Positions 54,358-64,000 of a DNA stretch of 64,000 nucleotides are shown in pieces. Origin of the DNA: Obelidium mucronatum (lineage: Eukaryota > Chytridiomycota > Chytridiomycetes > Chytridiales > Chytriomycetaceae); NCBI GenBank assembly GCA_025765595.1, contig JAIVFH010000038.1, positions 186,001 to 250,000 of the forward strand. The letters run 5' to 3'. The stretch's first letter is position 1. Each line of letters starts with the position of its first letter. The notes under the pieces were generated by a model. It did no database searches. It saw only the letters and a program-made list of their open reading frames with translations, and was not told where the DNA came from. The translations under genes were made by a program, and so were the position numbers.

Positions 54358-55790
54358 CTACAGTTCGGATTCATCTCCCACTCCAGTGTATCCACTATGA
54401 CGTTCCTTGGCAATTCCCTCTACATGTCCCAACGATAACTGCAAAGCAACGCACACAGCAAGCATCCCCACACAGACCGAAAATACAAACACGTACGACA
54501 GCGAATGTACTTTGAACAGCACCAAAACCACTATCAAGTTCAAAGGCATGCGGAATAAATTCATGATTGATGATCGTACAGATTCTGGGATATACTGAGA
54601 CCGCACAATCCCCATTACTGGAAAGTAAATCCCCAAAGTCACTTCATATAAATTGAAGGCGAGATAGAGCATCAGTTCGTTGTGCTGGAACAAGATAAAC
54701 AATGCGAATGAGATGGCGCCAAGTATCAGACTCAGAGTAAGAATACTCTCGGCCATCCATTTCTGTGATGTCAAGAAGCGAAATGTGACACTGCCCAACA
54801 TTGTGCTAACCATAAATGCCGCGAAGATGATTCCGTATGGGACCGCAGTATCTTTGGCGGACACTGCTTCTAGTGCTGGCGGCCACATGAATACAAAAAT
54901 GTATAGACTCGCTTCAAAAAGGCTTTGGATCATTCCTGTTGCGAACATAACGTAACTGTTGCGGACAACGTGGAATGCATCGATGAGCGAGGCAAAATCG
55001 GAAGGATCCGCGCTCTGACAACAGGAATCAATATTTCATGCATTTAAATTCGACAAATCAAACCTCGCCATAGTTTTCGTTCCAGAATGACATAACAACA
55101 ACAAGACCAATGACAAAAAATACTATAGCGATTATAAATGGCGACACTAGACCCCATGAATCTACTGCAGAGTTCGCAATTATTCCACTCAATATTGCGA
55201 TTAGTCCGTTCGTAAATGTTGCCATTGCAAAAGTGCCAGACAATTCAGTGTCGTTGAAACCGCGGGAAAAGTGTTCGCTAACCATCCAAGCTTCAAAAAT
55301 AGATAATAATAGAGATGTCGATATTCCACCCAATATTCGGCCAATGGCCAAAATGAAGTAATTTGGTGACAATTTGGTGAGGCAGGATAACGTGTACGAT
55401 ACTGTAAACACCACGCTCATATTCCTCCTTCCGCTGAAACGATAAACATTTAATACATCTCAAAGGATTTGAAATCACCTACTATTTATCAGCAAACGAG
55501 CCAGCCACAGTTCCAAGAATCGCACTGGACAGAAACCCGAATACAAACAAGTGACCGATCGCACCCACATCGTAGCCGTAACTTCGATAAAGAGCATACA
55601 AATAAGGGCCTTGCAGCCAGTCGCCCATAAAGTTCAGCAGGTAAACAGACAGGAAGTTGAGGCGAAACACTGACAGTTTGCTGTTGGGCATTCCCTTTCC
55701 TCGTAGCAGCGATACGGCTGTTGGATAATCCTGCAAAGCAACCAGTGCAGCACAGGAAACAGAGAAGACTACAAGACCAGCTTCGTACAT
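54358..55790 (-). CDS. MFSD5: MFSD5-like major facilitator (molybdate-transporter type 2 family)
   Basis: Exons 55790-55483, 55433-55064, 55014-54358 give 444 residues. The ATG at 55790 (MYEAGLVVFSVSCAAL) is chosen because family members begin with a hydrophobic helix; an ATG at 55847 would add 19 residues. Family landmarks are FMGDWLQGPYLYALYRSYGY, the loop KYGRRNMSVVF, SYTLSCLTKLSPNYF, IGRILGGISTSLLLSIFEAW, FWNENYGE and MIQSLFEASLYIFVFMWPP. Twelve membrane segments are expected. Plant and algal MOT2 and human MFSD5 import molybdate, so molybdate uptake is a family-based guess. Divergent from the YchF gene, with 159 bases between the start codons. Confidence 0.87.
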
Positions 55791-55949
55791 TTGCCTTGAT
55801 TCGTTGCCAAATTGCGTTGAAATCACGGGTTTCGTAAACAATTTCAAATGCAGACTCTGGAAGAGGACAATGAGAGAATATGAGCATCCAGCCTTGCAAA
55901 GAGTTCATTCGCCTTGCAGAAGTTGCCGTTGCAAAAGAATCAAAAAAAG

Positions 55950-57354
55950 ATGCAAAAACTGCAACGCCGTCTGCTAACGAATTCAGCGCTGCTTCGAAGC
56001 CAAAGCGATGAAATCGCCCGAATTCTGCAAAGCGGCCGGTCGTCAAACAACCTCAAGATGGGAATTGTCGGAATGCCCAACATCGGCAAGAGTTCGCTCT
56101 TCAACATCCTGACATCTTCATCGGTGCCCGCTGAGGTAACAATCCATTGCCGGCGCTACAACCAACACATGTTGACTGCCGTTTTGAGCTAGAATTACCC
56201 CTTCTGCACGATCGATCCCTCGGAAAGCAGAGTGCAAGTTCCAGATGCGCGGTTTGACTGGCTGTGTGAGAAGATCCAGCCAAACAACGTTGTGCCTGCG
56301 TATTTAACTGTGATGGATATTGCTGGACTAGTTCGAGGAGCAGCCAGCGGCGAAGGGCTTGGAAATGCGTTCTTGGCGAACATTAAGGCAACGGATGGTG
56401 TGTTACGAAAAAGAAAGTGAAGGGCTGTCGTTAACACCAAAACCAGGAATATTTCATCTCGTGCGAGCCTTTAAAGACCAAGGCATTGTTCATGTGGAAA
56501 ACTCGGTGGATCCAGTCAGAGATGCCGAAATCATTGATCTTGAGTTGAGGTGGGTCAAGACTCTTGACAGTTCATGTAGAATACTTATTGGGGACAATAG
56601 ACTCAAAGACGCAGATCAAATATCATCTCTATTGTCAAAGACGGAAGGAAAAACAACAAAAGGATCCCTCTCTATTGATAAAGACCTTCTTAACCATGTT
56701 CATTCCCTTCTCACAACCACAACGCGGCCCCTCAACTTAGAACCTTGGACTCTGGACGAGGCGCGTGCATTAGCACAGTTGCGGTTGCTTTCCCTTAAGC
56801 CCGTCGTCCATCTCGTCAATATGTCTGAAGAGGACTATTTGGGCACGCTGAATGGCGCACCGGAGCCTGCGTATATAGGCCAACTAAAGGCTCGAATGAT
56901 GGGAGAAGGAAGTTCCCCAGCTCCTTTGGTTGTGGGTTACTCTGGATCTATTGAAGGACTATTGACGGATATGGATGATGAAGAAGGGCGGCTCGAGGTT
57001 ATTCAAGACTTGCAAAAGTCATTTGGCGTCAAAAATGTCAAAAGTGCGATTGAGGATATTGTTTGGGCAGGGTACAAGTCTGTTGGATTGAACCATTACT
57101 TTACCTTTGGAAAAGTTGAGGTGCGCGCTTGGACGGTGAGAAAAGGAACGAAAGGTCCTCAAGCAGCTGCCGTTATCCATTCTGATTTTGAAAAGAACTT
57201 TATTGCTGCCGAAGTTATGCGCTTTGAGGATTTAAAAGAATTGGGGAGTGAAGAAGCCGTTAAAGCTGCCGGGAAGTATTACACACGTGGGAAGGATGCT
57301 GTTATTGGGGACGGGGATATTGTTAATTTCAAGATTGGAAAAAGAAAGGCATAA
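55950..57354 (+). CDS. OLA1: YchF/OLA1-family P-loop ATPase, probably mitochondrial
   Basis: Exons 55950-56135, 56193-56397, 56447-57354 give 432 residues. P-loop GMPNIGKSS, switch region [41 protein letters not shown] and [14 protein letters not shown] are diagnostic. The base-recognition motif is NMSEED where GTPases have NKxD, in line with the family's preference for ATP. The C-terminal TGS domain is present ([20 protein letters not shown] to [13 protein letters not shown]). About 48 residues precede the P-loop region, starting [19 protein letters not shown], which resembles a mitochondrial presequence; cytosolic OLA1 is shorter here. The yeast mitochondrial relative is Ylf2. The mitochondrial call is inference. 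Confidence 0.88.
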
Positions 57355-57521
57355 ATATTTATGAGCATCAGAAAACCTATTGTTGTTCGATCGGAGTTCT
57401 GGATCATGGTGGGAAATTTCCTGTCCCGCCAAAAAGAACCCACACAAAACGCGGTAATCAACATCGATAAAAAAAGTAGTCGAAATCCCAAAACAATCTT
57501 TCGTTACTAGCAGATACAGCA

Positions 57522-58693
57522 ATGATTCACCAAAAGTCTCTAGTCCTATCGCTGCTCTACATGCTTTCTACAACAATGCCATCAGTTGCACAAACTTGTG
57601 GTACAGCATTTATTGTCGGCGCCGCCAACTCCCAACCCGACCTTCAAAATACTATTATTCCTAACGGAGGCTCTTGGCTTGAGCCCTTCAAGGCCCCATT
57701 CACTGGAAGTTTCTGTAGCTTCGCGTTGAACGTTTACCCAGCATCAAGCGGGAATTCCAGTCCGGACCCGCCCAGGCTACATTATCTTTGTATCTCCAAA
57801 ACAATACTAAAGATTCTGATATTGTGAGCGGAACTGCCACTCCGTTTGCCGTTGCAAACTCCGAAATAAGGTGATTCTTTCAGGTGGAAGGTCATGTGCC
57901 AATTGCTAAAAAACAAACAGTATTGGATCGCAATCTCTTATTTTCAGCTTTTGTGGAAATAAGGCTCCTATTACCACAGGTGCTATTGTTACCTTTGTCC
58001 TCACAAACACTGGGTTGGACAAATCCGATTGTTGTATCATTCAGTCCTGGAACTGGCGCTGGGTATCTATACAGCCCTTCAAGTATAGCAAAAGATGGAT
58101 TCAAGGGAGTGAAGCAGATCAATTCGTCTTTGACTTTTCGTTTCACTGGCGCCGAATACGGAACTGCTCCGGCATGCGACAAGCCTTCGACAACAGCAAA
58201 TAGTGCCTCACCAAGGGCAACGCCCACTCCAACCCCAAGTGTCAATCCTGGCACTGCTTCCAAGGCTCCAGTTTCGGCCCCAACTGTAATAGCCCCGTCT
58301 CCCGTTATCAGCTCGTATTATATTTCTACTCAAACTGCAAAGCTTGATTCAACTTCCAGTTCCAAAGTTTCAGCATCGCCGATGCCAACTTCCACAAAAG
58401 CAGTACCACCCCCACCTTCCCCATCAGCCATCGTGTCCACTCAAAAGCCTAGCCCTACCGGCGCAGTACTAGCTACTACGATTGTAGAATTAAACGACCC
58501 TTGTGTTTATAACGACTTTGGCTGTGGCGAAAACAATACGTTGTTGTATTGTAAAGAAGATGTTTTGATTTGGGATTTGTTGGAACCTTGCGAGGTTGGA
58601 ACTGTTTGCCAATATGTTTGTCCGGACCACCAAGTAGGAGCCGATAACTGCCCTGGGAAACCTGTTGATGCACTCTGTGTGGGGTCCGTTTGA
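57522..58693 (+). CDS. Secreted two-domain protein with Cys-rich CBM19-like tail (two frame breaks)
   Basis: ATG at 57522 opens a signal peptide (MIHQKSLVLSLLYMLSTTMP, cut near SVAQ-TCG). A beta-rich domain of ~190 residues follows. It needs two one-base adjustments: a missing base near 57766-57775 (before ATLSLYLQNN) and an extra G near 58009-58013 (NTG to WTNPIVVSF). One intron runs from about 57873 to 57949 (acceptor TTTTCAG). A Pro/Ser/Thr linker (residues ~205-300) leads to a C-terminal Cys-rich domain (DPCVYNDFGCGENN, LLYCKED, EPCEVGTVCQYVCPDH). Its spacing resembles the chitin-binding CBM19 family. It is probably a cell-wall-associated or extracellular protein. The N-terminal domain is unrecognised. 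Confidence 0.65.
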
Positions 58694-58846
58694 TTTCTTG
58701 GTCCCTGATTCCAATTATTTTCCTTTTTCAACTACCATGGAATTGTTCTTATCGTGTGTGTAATATATAATCTTAATTTGAATATTTTCTTTATTTTGAA
58801 AGAAGTCCATTGATTTGAGTTGAATTCTTTTTAATTCCTTCAACCA

Positions 58847-61800
58847 TCAAATTCCTTTGTAACTGAAACCAGGATGATGAAGAGCACACCACAAAAGTTC
58901 TTGAGCGTACTTTCTAAATTCTTGGAACATATATTCCCCAAATGCAAAATTTCCAGAAGCTTTGGCAAGTTTATCAAATGCGTGCATATCATTGGCCGAA
59001 GCAGCAAGAGCATCCCAAAGAGGCTGATACTGTGGCGAATAGTATCGGGTATCCAAGCTCACGCGTATGCAGTTATCCTCTTGTTTCTTGCATGTGCTCT
59101 TTTGGTTCGTATGGTTGTCCAAACAGTTTGTGCCAAGCTTGACGTCTGCCTTATTGGCCACAAGAACGGCTGTAAGTTCAGATGGAACAGATCCAACCAG
59201 TTGGTTCTTTTCGAAAGAGATTGACTGTAGCTGGGAACATTTTGCAATCTCAGGCGGGATAGCACCCGTCAGTTGATTTTCAGACAGGTCTCTGTTGTAA
59301 TTTCAATCAGCAATAGGTTCAAAAAAATTTTCTTTTAAAACTCACAGAATTTGCATTTGGGCCAGATTTCCTAGAGCTGGGGAGATGGTACCGATTAAAT
59401 TCATACGCGGGAGAATCACATAAATAATTCGGCCATTGAGGAATTGGATGTAAGTGCTGGTACAATATTTCCAGTTTTTTAAGTTTATCACAAGGAAAAA
59501 ACGCAGTTTTTTCAATTACCTTGTTTGTTGGCGGCGTCTGCGACGGGAAGTGGGCTTGGAAACAGGATAAGTCACGTTTGCTGGAATATTGCTACAATCC
59601 ATGTTGAATTGAACAGTCGGAAATGCCTCTTTGATTGTGAGGCAGTCGGCATTGGGCGTTGGAGTAGAAGTCGAAGTTGTAGATGGCACTGTAGCTGTTG
59701 ACAACTCGCTTGCACTGAGAGAACCAGAAGGCATAGTGGATGAAACATCACTACTTTGTGAGCTGCCAGTATTGATTCCGTTATTTCCATTCAAATTAAA
59801 ATCTTCTGTTGTGGTTGTTTCCTCTGTAGAGGTGGAGGATGTCATTGACGACGATTCAGTTGTTTCAGAAGAAGACTCAGAAGTTGATGATTGTGTTGTT
59901 TGAGAAGTAGGCCCAGAAGTTGATGTGGTCGCTGTAGTTGTCGCTGTTGGGCTATTGGAGGATGATGTTTTGGAGGAGGATGTAGAGCTGCTCGAAGTAG
60001 ATGTCGTTGTCGATGACGAAGATGTTCTGCATTGTGCGGCATTGCGTTGGCCGTTATTACCGGTAAGGCAATTGACCGAGACGTCAATCCTAAATTAAAA
60101 CTTAAGAAGCGAATCGACAAACTCAAATTTCAATTCTTAAGTCCTTACTCCTGTGGTGCCATCGCAACGCCAATTGTTCCGGTTTCAGTCAAGCCAAAGA
60201 GTAGCCAGTCTCCGTTTGGCAAAACTTCCACTTGAAAACTTGTAACTTTTGGTTCTGTGATGCCTGCAGCGTCTATGAATCCACTTGAACCGTCAATCCA
60301 TCGGTATTTAATTTCACCGGAAGTACTTAAATATACAAGCTGTGTACCGCTACTTTGAAGCTGAGCGAGCCTGAACTGCTTGACAGAGGACGCCAATATA
60401 TTGGTGTTTTCGTAAATTAATGAACCATTGCTGGATAGAGTTATGATAGAATATCCACCGAAAACTTCAATCTGAACGAGATTCGGATCTGTGCTGATGG
60501 TTTCCCAGCTCCCTGATGGATCCGAGTTTGACATTGTGCATTTTCTTAGCCCGGCATCACCAACAGTCCAAACCACATTGTAGTTCTCCGCAAAGAATGT
60601 CGCAAAATCTTTTATCGACCCACTGCTCCCGCCACAAAGATCAACCCATGAAGTCCAAGTTCCGGAACGCAAAGACTTTCTGCGCAAATTCTTGTTTACA
60701 GAGTCGCCTCCGATTCCAGTTATATGAATGATGTAACTCCTATCTATCTCTACAGAGATATGCCGGATCCATGAAGAAAATCCTCCACTTGGCCCAGACA
60801 CTGTGTATTTATTGTAGCCGTAGTTCATTGTGGTATACAGAAACGAGTTTCCGCCATATTCATTAATTGTATTGATTGAATCACTGAGTACCAAATAGAG
60901 GTCCGTGGTCTCACGTGTAATCTCAAGTATGTTTCCTTGGGTTATGACAGATACAGGGGACGACCAAGCGATATTGCTTTGGGCTGCCATATACACACCT
61001 GTTTCTGTTGTTCCAAAAACACGGGTGACATAACTTCTCGTGAACACTGTGAATTCGTTGTATGATCCTAAAATTGAATACAAGTCCCATTGATATGTCT
61101 GTGGTCGGTTAGACCATGATGCTGGTGCTGATATTTGAATTTCATCAGCTGTTTGATTTTACACTGTGGGTTCTTTACCTTGCCCTGTCAAATAGTTGTA
61201 CCCTATGTTTAATCCCGTCAGATTTCCATAAGAATACCACGACGAAGGAATTGGACCGGTAAATCTATTTGAACTGAGGTCTCTAAACAAGGGTTTAGCC
61301 TTTGCGAACAAATCTTGTGAGATTTAAACGCACATATATGTCAACATGGTTAATGTCGTCAAGTCAGGTAAGGGCCCACTCAATTCAGCCTCCTTAATAG
61401 TTCTATAGCACGAATTAGTCATTTTGAGAAATATTTTTGTCAGGACTTTACATTGCAACACAGTTTCCGGTCCTGTCGGTTTTGTAATACAGATCATTGC
61501 CCGCTTGGCAATTTGACTCCTCAGATCCAAGTGCAGACTGCATACTCGGGAAGGCTTGACGAAGAGCCCGGCAATCTGCCGTTACCAAAGGGCAATTCTT
61601 TTGGTTACGCTCCGTCAGTAAACAATTTTGATCGAGGTTGCTGAAACCAGCAGAATTAGTCGAGATCTTAAAAATCTAACTAATAAGCCAATAGCTACAC
61701 TGTTAATGGAGATGCATAGTAGATCGGCCCCTCGCCGTTTACTCCAAATAATTGCCACCGTCCATCGCTTCGAAAGACAACATGGAATGCTGTGAGAGAT

Positions 61801-63212
61801 TGGCCGCTAATATTTGTCTCTGTTGACCAAACACCATTGCTTTTAGTCATATATTTAACAGTGTTCGATGTAGTAAGCATGAATAAATAGAGTGTCGTGT
61901 ATGTCGGATTGTAGATCACTTGGATACTCTTGACAGAAGTGGCCAAAGTGGTAAAAGTTGTATTGTATAGGACTTCGTTGGTAGTAGAAATCAGGAACGG
62001 ATATGTTTTTCCATCGATCTCCTTGATAACATGGACATCTATAAAATCGGTACGACTACTGATACTGGTATATGAACCTGGCCAAGTACCGTCTGAGTTT
62101 CGGATTTGCTTCTTCAATCCATTATAATATCCCCAGATTTCTATGCGACCGTCTGAATTTCGCACAACAGCAAAATCATTAACCTGGCCAGATCCAGGAG
62201 CGCTAATCCAGTTTGACCATGTACTTCCTGCAACGTCAGATTGAAGCACCAAACGAACATTTCGGTCTGAGTTGGTTCCACCTCCGATCCCAAAAAATGC
62301 CAATTTGCCAGAAGAGTCCAGCAATGTTGCACTGGCACAGCTAGTCCACGTTGAAAAGCCAGCAGAGGGGGTTGGCCCAGCAAACTCTAGGCTATTATTT
62401 CCGTTCTGTGAGTAATGAAATGCTAATCCTCCCCACATGCCGCGATAATTGGCGGTTGTGTCATTAGCTACAGTAAAGACTTCGAGCTGGCCGTACGGAT
62501 TTTGAGAAACTACCAGGCTGCAAATGGAGGATCGAGCACCAAAAGTATAGGCAGTTGTATTCCAGAAGGCGCCATTTTCGCTAAGCTGGTAGTATGTTTC
62601 TACTCTACTTGTGGTGTAAGAAAAAACTTGAAGTCGGCCATCAGCATTTTTGGCTGCGGCTACATTCTTATAGGTTCCAGGCAAGGAATCCCAAAAGAAT
62701 TGATCCCCAGCTGTGTTCCAGTTGGCGGCAGGGACTGATGTATATCATAAAATTCGCTCAGTTTTCAAAAGGAACACAAAATCTGCAATCCCCTTGCTAC
62801 CTGTCCCAGTCAAATAATTTCCCGATAAATTGACGTAGCTAAAATTACCCAAGCTCGACCAGGATGAGGGAATATTACCAGAATAATGGTTGTTTCGCAA
62901 ATCCCTATACCCGACAAGATCACTCCTCACTTCTACAACTGATCAACAACTTACAAGTAAGTCAGTGCGCTCAGGGCCGATAAATCCGGAAGTGATCCGG
63001 TAAGTCCTTGAGATGCCAGAGTACTGGAAGGCTTCATATTAGTCGTACTGCGTTTGGCATTAAATCATATGGGCTCACATGGCGATACAGTTGTTATTGC
63101 TGTCCGACTTAAACAGGGAGCCTTCGCCAGTAGAGCAAGTAGTTCCCAGCCGACTTTGAAGCGAGGGAAAGCTCGATAGAAGGACTTGGCAGTCTGCTGT
63201 TGATAAGACCAT
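58847..63212 (-). CDS. LRR / beta-propeller / mucin-like surface protein, copy 3
   Basis: Eleven exons: 63212-63079, 63023-62955, 62904-62801, 62734-61699, 61640-61452, 61402-61334, 61282-61179, 61127-60149, 60089-59520, 59456-59346, 59291-58847; 1269 residues. Modules match copies 1 and 2: cap (STADCQVLLSSFPSLQ), LRR, propeller (VAAAKNADGRLQVFSY, RNSDGRIEIWGYYNGLKKQ), second cap, LRR (DLSSNRFTGPIPSSW) and propeller. The Ser/Thr linker is only ~100 residues. The third cap ends in RRRRRQQ, then LRRs and the C-terminal block (CIRVSLDTRYYSPQYQPLWD). The gene lies in opposite orientation and about 14 kb from copy 2 and has diverged more, so it represents the older split. No signal peptide, transmembrane or GPI-type tail is seen. 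Confidence 0.8.
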
Positions 63213-63352
63213 CTCGTCGCTTTGTTTTTTGTTTCCTCTGTTTCTGACAATTCTCCAAAAAAAAAACTAAGGACAGACAAAAGGAACGACAATCCAGAAT
63301 AATTCATTTGATATCTAATAATACTCATAAAAACAATGAAAGCAGAAACTTT

Positions 63353-64000
63353 TCACTTGTCCAAGATATCTTTGTTGTCGTTAAGCCACTTGTACACAGA
63401 CGAGAAATCTTTGTTTTTGTATTCTTTCTGGCTGCTTACTTGATTGTAAATTTGATGAGCGACAGCTCCTAACGCAACAGTGGATTTGCTTTCATGAGCT
63501 GCCGACACTGCCAAGCTCAAATCTTTCGCCATCAGACTAGTTCCAAACCCGCCAGTGTAATCTCTTGAGGCAGGGACGTTGGGCAAAACTCCAGGGCATG
63601 GATTGTAGGTATCGGTTGACCAGCAGCGACCCGAACTTGTGTTGATGATTCCAGCGAGAAGTTTCGGGTCCATGCCAAGACGAACACCCAGGTTCATTGT
63701 TTCAGACGCCGCAATCATTGAGATTCCCAGCATCATATTGTTGCAGATTTTGGCAACTTGTCCGTTTCCGACAGTGCCACAATGCACAATATTTTTCCCC
63801 ATGTGAACGAGAACGGTGTCTTTGACGGTGTTAAAGGTTTGAACAGTCGGCGAACCGACCATGAAAGTGAGGGTTCCAGCTTCGGCTCCAAGGGTTCCTG
63901 GAAAGAGTTGTTGTCGAGGTTTTGATAATTAATCAAGGATGAAAGGATGTATTCTTTGTTTATAATACCTCCAGAAACAGGGGCATCAAACATGACAGCG
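63353..64000 (-). CDS. HIBADH: 3-hydroxyisobutyrate dehydrogenase, 5' end cut off by window edge
   Basis: Exons 63897-63353 and the end of an upstream exon, 64000-63969. The visible 3' part includes the substrate motif DAPVSGG, GTLTFMVG, and the catalytic Lys/Asn motif GQVAKICNNMML, then ASETMNLGVRLGMDP and GGFGTSLMAKDLSLA. These identify the beta-hydroxyacid dehydrogenase family, and HIBADH in particular (SGRCWSTDTYNPCPGV). The enzyme oxidises 3-hydroxyisobutyrate to methylmalonate semialdehyde with NAD+ in mitochondrial valine breakdown. The NAD-binding N-terminus and any presequence lie outside the window. Confidence 0.9.

Overview
The window looks like nuclear DNA of an early-diverging, probably zoosporic (chytrid-like) fungus. 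This is inferred from gene content and intron style; no marker such as rRNA is present. Genes are dense on both strands and cut by many short introns, mostly 45-70 nt with GT-AG ends. The content combines fungal genes (Mep/Amt ammonium transporters, a YNL011C-type UPF0052 protein, a TauD-type dioxygenase) with genes that Dikarya usually lack (HCN-like cyclic-nucleotide channels, TMEM43-like and MFSD5-like membrane proteins).

Layout: 1-895 C2H2 zinc-finger protein (3' end cut by the window, minus); 1534-2774 TauD-family dioxygenase; 2922-12842 three tandem HCN-like channels, all minus; 12892-14029 unknown protein; 14079-16293 UPF0052/CofD-like protein; 16860-22760 three tandem ammonium transporters, plus, the third frame-disrupted; 23023-24114 Ala-rich repeat protein; 24538-27129 second UPF0052 protein; 27328-28640 unknown protein; 28815-30110 a small Cys-containing gene followed by two decayed gene fragments; 30184-35462 and 39626-44875 two giant LRR/beta-propeller/mucin proteins around a golgin-like coiled-coil gene (35558-39550); 45315-47947 NAD kinase; 48053-48929 UPF0126 protein; 48966-52427 two TMEM43-like genes; 52547-53713 extended SDR reductase; 54358-55790 MFSD5-like transporter, divergent from a YchF/OLA1 ATPase (55950-57354); 57522-58693 secreted modular protein; 58847-63212 third LRR/propeller protein, minus; 63353-64000 3-hydroxyisobutyrate dehydrogenase (5' end cut, minus).

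Functionally, the window is rich in membrane and apparent cell-surface genes that arose by local duplication: three channels, three ammonium transporters, three LRR/propeller proteins, two TMEM43-like and two UPF0052 genes. The strongest novelty candidates are the channels, whose GYG-type filter is replaced by VGNM and lies on a conserved 32-nt micro-exon, and the LRR/propeller/mucin family, whose 11-exon structure keeps most exon lengths to the base while the Ser/Thr exon varies freely.

Several genes need one-base corrections to keep their frame: six insertions in the third ammonium transporter, two in channel 2, and one each in channel 3, the 27328-28640 gene and the UPF0126 gene, plus two in the secreted protein. 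These may be assembly errors or real decay. Exon coordinates were worked out by hand from splice signals, paralogue comparison and codon phase. No similarity search was run.
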